33,429 nt of DNA, taken from positions 1-33,429 of the forward strand of contig NZ_NEUE01000129.1 of assembly GCF_002910905.1 (NCBI RefSeq), in the 5' to 3' direction. The notes under the pieces are model-generated. The model saw only the letters and a program-made list of their open reading frames with translations, had not been told where the DNA came from and did no database searches. The position numbers and the translations under genes were made by a program. Below, piece by piece: positions 15,063 through 21,128 of this stretch (positions within the stretch are counted from its first letter, which is position 1; each line of letters begins with the position of its first letter). This DNA is from Streptomyces sp. SM11 (GTDB lineage Bacteria > Actinomycetota > Actinomycetes > Streptomycetales > Streptomycetaceae).

Positions 15063-15256
15063 GCCGCACCACCCCGGCGGAAGTGGAGCGCGAGGAGCCA
15101 TCCGGCGGTCTGGGCGAGAGCACCGACGACGGCCACGGCCCGCCACACCGGGCGGCCGGTGGCCGTGGCGAGCGAGGCCCCGATGACGGCCAGGGCGATA
15201 CCGGCGAACACCAGCAGGAGCGCCCGCCGGACGGCGGTGGTGTTGGTGTCGCTCAT
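15059..15256 (-). CDS. Small two-helix membrane protein
   Basis: A 65-residue product with two hydrophobic segments (about 12-31 and 36-57) and a short basic tail HFRRGG. Start ATG 15256 overlaps the upstream stop, and its own stop overlaps the start of the DUF2637-like gene, so all three are coupled. It is probably an Spd-type accessory protein. Confidence 0.65.
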   Translation of the reverse strand: MSDTNTTAVRRALLLVFAGIALAVIGASLATATGRPVWRAVAVVGALAQTAGWLLALHFRRGGAA

Positions 15257-15528
15257 GCCGCACCGTCCTGCCGCTGGACGTTCGCGGACGCCAGCAGTTC
15301 GACGCGGTCCATGACACCGGTGGGGCACTCCTGCCACTCCCACCCGGCGTCGTCCGCGAGGACGAAACCGAGCTGAGCCAGAGCATCCGCCCGCTCCTGC
15401 AACGTAGGGACCGGCCCGGTCCGCCCGAACGAGTGCTCGGGCCAGTCGTCAAAGCTCATCAGGTCGCTGATGACGTACAGCTCCCACTCACCGTGGAAGC
15501 TGTTGGACAACCGCGCGCCGTGCGTCAT
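15253..15528 (-). CDS. Small hypothetical protein (DUF6303-like)
   Basis: A 91-residue acidic soluble protein (ARLSNSFHGEWELYVI near the start, RADALAQLGFVLADDAGWEWQE in the middle). It resembles short proteins found repeatedly in Streptomyces mobile elements that I associate with DUF6303. That recollection is unverified. Both ends overlap neighbouring genes by four bases, consistent with a single leftward operon. No function is known. Confidence 0.6.
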   Translation of the reverse strand: MTHGARLSNSFHGEWELYVISDLMSFDDWPEHSFGRTGPVPTLQERADALAQLGFVLADDAGWEWQECPTGVMDRVELLASANVQRQDGAA

Positions 15529-15809
15529 GCCGCACCCCCCGACACCGTGGTGTCCGTCGCGGCGGCGGTGGTGGTGAGGTTGGCCAGGTCCCGGCGGGCG
15601 GCCAGCACCCGCCGGCGGGCCCGGCGGATACGCCGCTCGTCCAGCTCGGTCGGCGTCCGGCCGATGGTCATGATCTGCGCGTCCAGCAGGACGACGTCCG
15701 CCAGGATGGCGGGCATCTCCGTCTCGATCGCGTCCAGCTCGGCGTCCGACGGCTCACCGTCGAACGGGGTGGCCGCAACAACGGCCTGAAGTGCTGCGAT
15801 GCTCTTCAT
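15525..15809 (-). CDS. Small helical protein (DUF6284-like)
   Basis: A 94-residue protein starting at ATG 15809. The pattern DAELDAIETEMPAILADVVLLDAQI followed by TPTELDERRIRRARRRVLAARRDLAN resembles the small streptomycete mobile-element proteins I associate with DUF6284. It is predicted to be two long helices, the second strongly basic, suggesting a coiled-coil or nucleic-acid-binding role. It is the first gene of the coupled run that continues to 13864. Confidence 0.65.
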   Translation of the reverse strand: MKSIAALQAVVAATPFDGEPSDAELDAIETEMPAILADVVLLDAQIMTIGRTPTELDERRIRRARRRVLAARRDLANLTTTAAATDTTVSGGAA

Positions 15810-15907
15810 GGGTCGTGTTCTCCCTAGCAGGTGCGACGGCCCGAAAGAGGCCCCGGTGTTTGCCCACCGGGGCCTCGTGCCGTCTGGGGTGACTTGGGTG
15901 TGGTGTT

Positions 15908-16330
15908 TCAGGAGGCGGATTCCGTGACCGCGCGAAGGATGTCCGCGTGGTCGAACGCGAGCGGGGGCAGGTCGCTCAGCGGCCACCACTCGGCCCGGGT
16001 CGCGTCGTCACCGGCCTCCACGATCGTTCCGGGGATGACGGTCAGGTGGTAGGCGACCGTGATGTACCGGCCTCGCGGGTCGCGGCCGGGCTGGTCGAAC
16101 GTGCCGACCTGCTCCAGCTCGGCCGGTGCCGCGTACACGCCGGCTTCCTCGGCCAGCTCACGGGCAGCGGCCTCGCGGCTGGTCTCGCCGGGGTCGACGT
16201 GACCACCGGGCAGGGCCCAAGCGCCCTTGTGCGGGTCCCAGCCGCGCTCGATCAGCAGCACGTGTCCGTCGGTAGTGGTGACGACGACATCGGCGGTGAA
16301 GCGGATGGTCTCGAACGTCTCGGTGCTCAT
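15908..16330 (-). CDS. NUDIX hydrolase (Pif-like candidate)
   Basis: The 140-residue protein has a complete Nudix box at 43-65 (G43, E49, R57-E58-L59, E61-E62, G64-V65), predicting hydrolysis of a nucleoside diphosphate linked to another group. pSAM2 encodes Pif, a NUDIX protein that prevents redundant transfer between cells already carrying the element. The position here, between the repressor and the transfer genes, fits the same role. Start ATG 16330 is preceded by GGGGAGACAT. It is separated from the next gene downstream by about 100 bp. Function as immunity factor is inferred from family and place. Confidence 0.85.
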   Translation of the reverse strand: MSTETFETIRFTADVVVTTTDGHVLLIERGWDPHKGAWALPGGHVDPGETSREAAARELAEEAGVYAAPAELEQVGTFDQPGRDPRGRYITVAYHLTVIPGTIVEAGDDATRAEWWPLSDLPPLAFDHADILRAVTESAS

Positions 16331-16718
16331 GTCTCCCCTTGGGTTTTGTAGATCCGGACTGCCCGGCTCCCCTCAGCCCCGCCCGTACAGCACCGCGTGA
16401 AGCGGACTGGACGGGCGGAGGAGGCAACCGGCCGCAGTGGTCATGGGCACTGCGGTTGGTCTGGACGTGCGGGTGTCTCCTTCGGGAACACGAGCTCCCG
16501 GGTAGGCGTATGGAGACGTGACCTTTCGGTCTAAGCCCTCCGGGACTGACAAGGGACCCGGGACCCTCCCCCCGACCAATGCGGGGCTCCTGCGGTCAAG
16601 CGATGCGGTCCGGCGGAGAGCCGACGGGCGCAGGTCGAAGCAGCCCAAAGAAGGCCCCTTCTGCGCGGGTCACCGCCCCCTTCCGAAAGTTCCGGATCGG
16701 GCGGTGGCCACAACAAGA

Positions 16719-16744
16719 GACTGGACCGGTGGACCGGTCCAGTC
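16719..16744 (-). promoter_or_regulatory. repressor operator A, within a probable leftward promoter
   Basis: The palindrome has perfect 12-bp arms (GACTGGACCGGT and ACCGGTCCAGTC) around a GG spacer. On the minus strand it begins within TTGACT (16746-16741), which resembles a -35 box. A CAGTCT -10-like hexamer lies 17 bp further on, so the operator fills the promoter spacer. Downstream on that strand are the NUDIX and transfer genes. It shares TGGACYGGTCCACCGGT with sites B and C. Confidence 0.65.
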
Positions 16745-16805
16745 AAGTGTCAGGTCTGCGCGCCGCTTCCCCGTTGTGAGGGAAAGTGCAGGTGGCGGGG
16801 TGTTT

Positions 16806-16860
16806 TCGAGTAACAAGAAAGCTGAACCGGTGGACCGGTCCAGCCGTCTTTGTTACTCGA
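16806..16860 (-). terminator. operator B nested in a long inverted repeat after the repressor gene
   Basis: Outer arms TCGAGTAACAA (16806-16816) and TTGTTACTCGA (16850-16860) are perfect. They enclose operator-like arms CTGAACCGGT and ACCGGTCCAG (16822-16843) that share almost the same centre. The structure begins 8 nt after the repressor stop codon, so as RNA it is a plausible terminator, and as DNA a second repressor site. Which use applies is unknown. Confidence 0.55.
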
Positions 16861-16867
16861 TGAGTGC

Positions 16868-17584
16868 CTACATGGCGTAGCTGTCCACCTGCTCGAAGAG
16901 CGATGACGGCGTGACGCCCTCCTCGCAGACCAGCGGCTTCCCTTGCTCGTCATACGCCGTATGCAGCAGCACGGCTACGGGTGCGCCCTGCGGCACCCCC
17001 AAGCGTTCCGCCTCCGTCTCCGACGCGCCGCGCACGGTCGTGACGTCAACGCCTTCGGCCGGGGCTCGTCCGGTCTGGCGCCGGATGTAGCGCGTTGTGC
17101 CTTCGGCGATCGGGTTGGTGTCGGCGAGGCGCGGCGACACCTCCGCGACCTCCGGGGGGAACCACGCCTCAACGCAGCTATTCGGCGTTCCGTCCGGGAG
17201 CTGAAGGACCCGGACGCGCCGAAGAGCCGTCGTCCTGGGGGAGAGCCCCAAGGCGGCGGCGACGTGGGCGGGGGGTTCCGCCCAGTCAGGCTCACCGACG
17301 CGCAGGAACGGCATCCCGCCCAGGATGCGCGCCGACCCCGCACGGCGAGCCCCGGCGGGGCGTGCGACGGGCGTCTCCGTGACGACAAACCCGGTTCCCT
17401 GCTTGGCTACGACCACGCCATCGTTTCGCAGCACATCGACGGCCTTGATGGCGGTGGCTCGTGACACATCCCACTGCTCGGCCAACTCGCGGCCCGATGG
17501 AATTGTGGCCCCGGGGGCGATCTCACCAGCGGCGATGCGGGCGCGCAGGAACTCTGCGATCTCTTCGTACTTCAGGACTGCCAT
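16868..17584 (-). CDS. GntR/UTRA transcriptional repressor (KorSA-like)
   Basis: The 238-residue regulator has a GntR winged helix at residues 1-70 (LKYEEIAEFLRARIAAGEI, PSGRELAEQWDVSRATAIKAVDVLRNDGVVVAKQGTGFVV). It is followed by a UTRA ligand-binding domain (about 95-235, ending VCEEGVTPSSLFEQVDSYAM). KorSA of pSAM2 has this architecture; it represses the activator of replication, excision and transfer and its own gene, keeping the element integrated. ATG 17584 has AGGGG at good spacing; the longer frame overlaps the divergent promoter. Operators C (own promoter and methyltransferase), A and B are its probable targets. The UTRA ligand is unknown. Confidence 0.88.
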   Translation of the reverse strand: MAVLKYEEIAEFLRARIAAGEIAPGATIPSGRELAEQWDVSRATAIKAVDVLRNDGVVVAKQGTGFVVTETPVARPAGARRAGSARILGGMPFLRVGEPDWAEPPAHVAAALGLSPRTTALRRVRVLQLPDGTPNSCVEAWFPPEVAEVSPRLADTNPIAEGTTRYIRRQTGRAPAEGVDVTTVRGASETEAERLGVPQGAPVAVLLHTAYDEQGKPLVCEEGVTPSSLFEQVDSYAM

Positions 17585-17603
17585 GGCTTCCCCTATTTCC
17601 TGC

Positions 17604-17634
17604 ACTGGACTGGTCCACCGGTACACACGATACT
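17604..17634 (+). promoter_or_regulatory. operator C and leaderless promoter of the methyltransferase
   Basis: ACTGGACTGGTCCACCGGT (17604-17622) matches operators A and B. On the plus strand TGGACT (17606-17611) and GATACT (17629-17634) stand as -35 and -10 boxes with 17 bp between them, and the operator fills the spacer. The ATG at 17641 is only 6 nt after the -10, so the transcript should start at or next to the start codon. On the minus strand the same site lies 20-38 bp upstream of the repressor start. Confidence 0.6.
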
Positions 17635-17640
17635 GCGACC

Positions 17641-18462
17641 ATGTCGAATCTCGAATTGGCACCCTCCGTGATGCGGTTCTATGGCCAGACGGTGAACGAG
17701 GACAGCCGTCTGCGCAGCTCGGCAGACGGGCGGATGGAACTGGTCAGAACTCAGGAACTCCTCCGACGTTTTCTGCCCCCCGCGCCGGCGCGTGTGCTCG
17801 ACGTGGGCGGGGGGACCGGGATTCACGCTGAATGGCTGGTGAAAGACGGCTATGACGTCACTCTGGTAGACCCGGTCCCCCGTCACGTTGAGGCCGCGTC
17901 GGCGGTGTGCCCGGCGGTGGTCGGTGACGCGCGCGACCTGCCCGACCCGGACGACACCTTCGACGTCGTGCAGCTCCTCGGGCCGCTCTACCACCTGCCC
18001 GACCCGGCCGACCGGCAACGGGCACTTGCGGAAGCCTCCCGCGTGGCCAAGCCCGGCGGGCTGGTCGCCGCTGCTGCGATCAATCGCTATGCGTCGCTCT
18101 TCGAGCACGTCACGTACGCCCACCTGCACACTGAGCGGATTCACAACTCCGTCTCCAAGATTCTGGAGACGGCGGTCTATGACGGAGCGCGCGGGTTCAC
18201 CCTGTCGTACTTCCATCGGGCCGAAGAGCTGGTGACGGAGCTGGTCGACTCTGGGCTGGAGGATGTGCAGGTCTTCGGCATTGAGGGACCCGCCTGGTCG
18301 CTGGTGAAGGCGGCGGAACAGCAGCCGGGCGAAGGTCCCACGGATGAGCTGATCGCCTCAGCGATGGACGCGGCCCGCATGGCGGAGCCGTACCCTGAGC
18401 TCCTTGCCGCCAGCTCGCACCTCTTGGCTGTCGGCACGGTCCCCGCCGGCAGTGGTGACTGA
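17641..18462 (+). CDS. SAM-dependent methyltransferase
   Basis: The 273-residue protein is a class I methyltransferase. Motif I is VLDVGGGTGIHAEWL (residues 56-70), followed by LVDPVPRHVE, GDARDLPDPDDTFDVVQLLGPLYHL and a post-motif region with VAKPGGLVAAAAI. The substrate cannot be told; relatives methylate small molecules as well as proteins and quinones. It is the only rightward gene of the element and sits between the repressor and attR. No ribosome binding site precedes ATG 17641 and a -10 box lies just upstream, pointing to a leaderless mRNA. Read-through would enter rlmN 171 bp downstream. Confidence 0.88.
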   Translation: MSNLELAPSVMRFYGQTVNEDSRLRSSADGRMELVRTQELLRRFLPPAPARVLDVGGGTGIHAEWLVKDGYDVTLVDPVPRHVEAASAVCPAVVGDARDLPDPDDTFDVVQLLGPLYHLPDPADRQRALAEASRVAKPGGLVAAAAINRYASLFEHVTYAHLHTERIHNSVSKILETAVYDGARGFTLSYFHRAEELVTELVDSGLEDVQVFGIEGPAWSLVKAAEQQPGEGPTDELIASAMDAARMAEPYPELLAASSHLLAVGTVPAGSGD

Positions 18463-18611
18463 CGCCCCTGACCTGCGGTCCGAGCTGCGCCGCCGGGCCG
18501 TCTGTGGGCCGCCGGAGGGCCGCCGACGACGACCCACAACGACCATCAACGACCGGCACCGCCCGGCCCCGGTGATCGCTGAGCTGGGCGACGGCCCGGC
18601 GCACCTCGGCG
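18463..18611. other. right end of the element, non-coding
   Basis: This segment separates the methyltransferase stop from attR and now provides the immediate upstream DNA of rlmN. It contains the candidate integrase arm site GGGCCGTCTGTGGGCCG (18495-18511), matched at 5235-5251, and two copies of CAACGACC spaced by 10 bp (18537-18544 and 18547-18554). I see no convincing terminator and no clear promoter. Confidence 0.5.
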
Positions 18612-18653
18612 TGTCTGCCACACTGGATGAACCATGCCTAAGCCCGGAGAACT
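18612..18653. repeat. attR: attR core (42-bp direct repeat, right copy)
   Basis: Identical to 5121-5162. It contains the rlmN Shine-Dalgarno-like GGATGA, the start codon (18634-18636) and the first 20 bases of the coding region, so integration rebuilds the complete rlmN gene on the right side of the element. Confidence 0.93.
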
Positions 18654-19740
18654 CACTTTCGTCGCGCCCCGCGGAGCCAAGAAGCCGCCGCGGCACCTCG
18701 CCGACCTCACGCCCGCCGAGCGCAAGGAAGCGGTCGCCGCGACCGGTGAGAAGCCGTTTCGCGCCCAGCAGCTCTCGCAGCACTACTTCGCGCGGTACGC
18801 GCACGACCCGGCCGAGTGGACCAACATCCCGGCGGCGTCGCGGGAGAAGCTCGCCGAGGCGCTGTTCCCCGACCTGATGTCCGTGATCCGGCACATCAGC
18901 TGCGACGACGACACCACGCGCAAGACCCTGTGGAAGCTGCACGACGGGACGCTCGTCGAGTCCGTCCTGATGCGCTACCCGGAGCGCGTCACGATGTGCA
19001 TCTCCTCGCAGGCCGGCTGCGGAATGAACTGCCCCTTCTGCGCCACCGGGCAGGCCGGCCTCGACCGCAACCTGTCGACCGCCGAGATCGTGCACCAGAT
19101 CGTCGACGGCATGCGCGCCCTGCGCGACGGCGAGGTGCCCGGCGGCCCCGCGCGGCTCTCCAACATCGTCTTCATGGGCATGGGCGAGCCGCTCGCCAAC
19201 TACAACCGCGTGGTCGGCGCGATCCGTCGGCTCACCGACCCGGAGCCGGACGGTCTCGGCCTCTCGCAGCGTGGGATCACGGTCTCCACCGTGGGCCTGG
19301 TCCCGGCCATGCTGCGCTTCGCCGACGAAGGCTTCAAGTGCCGCCTCGCCGTCTCGCTGCACGCCCCGGACGACGAGCTGCGCGACACCCTGGTCCCCGT
19401 CAACACCCGGTGGAACGTCCGCGAGGTGCTGGACGCGGCCTGGGAGTACGCGGAGAAGTCCGGCCGCCGGATCTCCATCGAGTACGCCCTGATCCGGGAC
19501 ATCAACGACCAGGCCTGGCGCGGCGACCTCCTCGGCCGGCTGCTCAAGGGCAAGCGGGTGCATGTCAACCTGATCCCGCTGAACCCCACGCCCGGCTCCA
19601 AGTGGACCGCCTCGCGGCCCGAGGACGAGAAGGCGTTCGTGGAGGCCATCGCGGCCCACGGCGTGCCCGTCACCGTCCGGGACACCCGCGGTCAGGAGAT
19701 CGACGGGGCCTGCGGGCAGCTGGCGGCCTCCGAGCGCTGA
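18634..19740 (+). CDS. rlmN: 23S rRNA (adenine-2503-C2)/tRNA (adenine-37-C2) methyltransferase
   Basis: The 368-residue radical SAM enzyme methylates C2 of A2503 in 23S rRNA and of A37 in some tRNAs. The iron-sulphur triad is Cys129, Cys133 and Cys136 (CGMNCPFC), with GMGEPLANY and [13 protein letters not shown] further on. The second catalytic cysteine is Cys360 near the C-terminus (DGACGQLA). An N-terminal helical RNA-recognition domain covers about 1-95. The coding sequence is fully intact, but its first codons lie inside attR, so everything upstream of 18612 is element DNA rather than the native promoter at 5044-5120. Confidence 0.96.
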   Translation: MPKPGELTFVAPRGAKKPPRHLADLTPAERKEAVAATGEKPFRAQQLSQHYFARYAHDPAEWTNIPAASREKLAEALFPDLMSVIRHISCDDDTTRKTLWKLHDGTLVESVLMRYPERVTMCISSQAGCGMNCPFCATGQAGLDRNLSTAEIVHQIVDGMRALRDGEVPGGPARLSNIVFMGMGEPLANYNRVVGAIRRLTDPEPDGLGLSQRGITVSTVGLVPAMLRFADEGFKCRLAVSLHAPDDELRDTLVPVNTRWNVREVLDAAWEYAEKSGRRISIEYALIRDINDQAWRGDLLGRLLKGKRVHVNLIPLNPTPGSKWTASRPEDEKAFVEAIAAHGVPVTVRDTRGQEIDGACGQLAASER

Positions 19741-19836
19741 GGGCTCCGACGAGCGCGGAGGTCCGTGGCCTCACGAGACCTCTCCGGACCCGGCCGAAAA
19801 CCGCCGGTGTAGCCTGGGCCGAAATCAACTTCATAT

Positions 19837-19938
19837 TCCGACAGGGGAGCGCCACAGCGCTGAGAGTGCGGCACCAAGGACAGGTTGGCCGCAGACCCTC
19901 TGAACCTCGCCCGGGTCATTCCGGGTAGGAAGTTCGGA
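19837..19938 (+). promoter_or_regulatory. TPP riboswitch (THI element)
   Basis: The conserved blocks are present in order: GGGGAGC, CTGAGAGTGCGGC, GACCCTCTGAACCT and CCGGGTCATTCCGGGTAGGAAG, closed by a TCCGA/TCGGA stem. The pyrimidine-sensor CTGAGA and the pyrophosphate-sensor region (ACCCTCTGAACCT) are canonical. It lies about 90 nt before the thiB start, so thiamine pyrophosphate should switch off the transport operon, probably by hiding the ribosome binding site as in other actinomycetes. Confidence 0.95.
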
Positions 19939-20030
19939 CCTTACTCAAGCTGTTGCGCCCTGCCCGCTTCCGGTTCGCCGGACAGCGGGCGGGGCCGCGT
20001 CTCTTCCTGGTCACCTCCAGGAGGAATCAC

Positions 20031-21128
20031 ATGAACACCACCACGAAGTACGCGGCGGCCGCGCTCGCCGCCACTCTCGGCGTCACCGTGCTCACGGGCT
20101 GCGGCAGCGACGGCGCCCCGTCGGGCTCCGGGGCGTCCGAGGGCAGTGGCTCCAAGACCGTGACCCTGGTCAGCCACGACTCCTTCAACGTCTCGGGCGA
20201 GGTACTGAAGGCGTTCACGAAGGAGAGCGGTTACACCGTCGAGATCCTCAAGAGCGGCGATGCCGGAGCCGCGCTCAACCAGGAGATCCTGACCAAGGGC
20301 TCCCCGCGCGGCGACGTCTTCTTCGGCGTCGACAACACCCTGCTCTCCCGCGCCCTGGACAACGGTCTGTTCACCGCGTACGAGGCCGAGGGCCTGGACA
20401 CGGTCGCGGCGGACACGCAGACGGACGAGAAGCACCGGGTGACGCCCGTCGACACCGGTGACATCTGCGTCAACTACGACAAGAAGTACTTCGCCGACAA
20501 GAAGCTCGCGCCGCCGGAGACCTTCGAGGACCTGATCGAGCCCGCGTACAAGAACCTCCTCGTCACCGAGAACGCCGCGAGTTCCTCGCCCGGTCTCGGC
20601 TTCCTCCTCGGCACCATCGCCACCCAGGGCGAGGACGGCTACGAGACGTACTGGAAGAAGCTGAAGGCCAACGGCGTCAAGGTCGTCGACGGCTGGGAGC
20701 AGGCGTACAACGAGGAGTTCTCCGGCTCCGCGGGCGGCAAGAAGGCCAACGCGGACCGGCCGCTCGTCGTCAGCTACGCCTCCAGCCCGCCCGTCGAGGT
20801 GCTGTACGCCGACCCGCAGCCGAAGGAGGCCCCCACCGGGGTCGCCACCGGCACCTGCTTCCGGCAGACCGAGTACGCCGGGCTGCTGACCGGGGCGGAG
20901 AACGAGGCGGGCGGCAAGGCATTGCTGGACTTCCTGATCAGCGGGACGTTCCAGGAGGACATGCCGCTGAACATGTTCGTGAACCCGGTGGTGGAGGACG
21001 CGAAGCTGCCGGAGCTGTTCACGAAGTTCGGCGAGAGCGTCGAGACGCCGCCCACTGTCGCGCCCGAGAAGATCACCGCCAACCGTGAGCAGTGGATCCA
21101 GTCGTGGCAGTCGCTGGTCCTGAAGTAG
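20031..21128 (+). CDS. thiB: Thiamine ABC transporter substrate-binding lipoprotein
   Basis: The 365-residue protein is exported as a lipoprotein (signal 1-23, lipobox LTGC with Cys24). The mature part is a periplasmic-binding-type fold with TbpA/ThiB family patterns: VTLVSHDSFNVS, GDVFFGVDNTLLSRAL, PVDTGDICVNYDKKYF and a Trp-rich C-terminus (REQWIQSWQSL). It should capture thiamine or its phosphates outside the membrane. AGGAGG precedes ATG 20031. The upstream TPP riboswitch supports the substrate call. The permease reading frame overlaps its 3' end. Confidence 0.93.
   Translation: MNTTTKYAAAALAATLGVTVLTGCGSDGAPSGSGASEGSGSKTVTLVSHDSFNVSGEVLKAFTKESGYTVEILKSGDAGAALNQEILTKGSPRGDVFFGVDNTLLSRALDNGLFTAYEAEGLDTVAADTQTDEKHRVTPVDTGDICVNYDKKYFADKKLAPPETFEDLIEPAYKNLLVTENAASSSPGLGFLLGTIATQGEDGYETYWKKLKANGVKVVDGWEQAYNEEFSGSAGGKKANADRPLVVSYASSPPVEVLYADPQPKEAPTGVATGTCFRQTEYAGLLTGAENEAGGKALLDFLISGTFQEDMPLNMFVNPVVEDAKLPELFTKFGESVETPPTVAPEKITANREQWIQSWQSLVLK

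Larger units (their letters stand above)
16331..16867. promoter_or_regulatory. 537-bp gene-free control region between the repressor and NUDIX genes
   Basis: No convincing gene is seen on either strand. It holds two copies of the repressor-type palindrome (16719-16744 and 16822-16843) and is the likely promoter region for the leftward NUDIX and transfer genes. A copy of CCGGACTGCCCGGCTCCCC (16354-16372) resembles 12753-12771, just before the small genes upstream of traB. The open frames here have no family resemblance and lack good ribosome binding sites. Confidence 0.6.
5121..18653. mobile_element. Actinomycete integrative and conjugative element (AICE) inserted at the rlmN start
   Basis: Identical 42-bp repeats flank 13.5 kb of DNA containing an integrase and xis next to the left end. 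It also holds a replication module (primase-polymerase plus D5-type helicase), an FtsK-like TraB, spd-like and zinc-finger small proteins, a NUDIX gene and a GntR/UTRA repressor. That gene set defines the pSAM2-like class of Streptomyces elements, which excise, replicate and transfer as double-stranded DNA through a single translocase. All genes from 5230 to 17584 read leftward; only the methyltransferase at the right end reads rightward. Integrase catalytic residues and other key motifs are intact, so the element may be functional. Confidence 0.93.

Noticed and set aside
12753..16372. Repeat CCGGACTG(T/C)CCGGCTCCCC at 12753-12771 and 16354-16372
   Set aside because: Only two copies, each a short GC-rich near-palindrome, and no shared position relative to a promoter is clear. 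It is too weak to call as an operator.
16373..16648. A 91-codon minus-strand frame between the repressor and NUDIX genes
   Set aside because: No family resemblance and no clear Shine-Dalgarno; the region is better explained as promoter DNA. A frame on the plus strand at 16518-16880 was rejected for the same reasons.
5121..18653. Prophage as an explanation of the integrated region
   Set aside because: There are no capsid, terminase, portal, tail or lysis genes. TraB, Spd-type proteins and a KorSA-like repressor identify a conjugative element instead.
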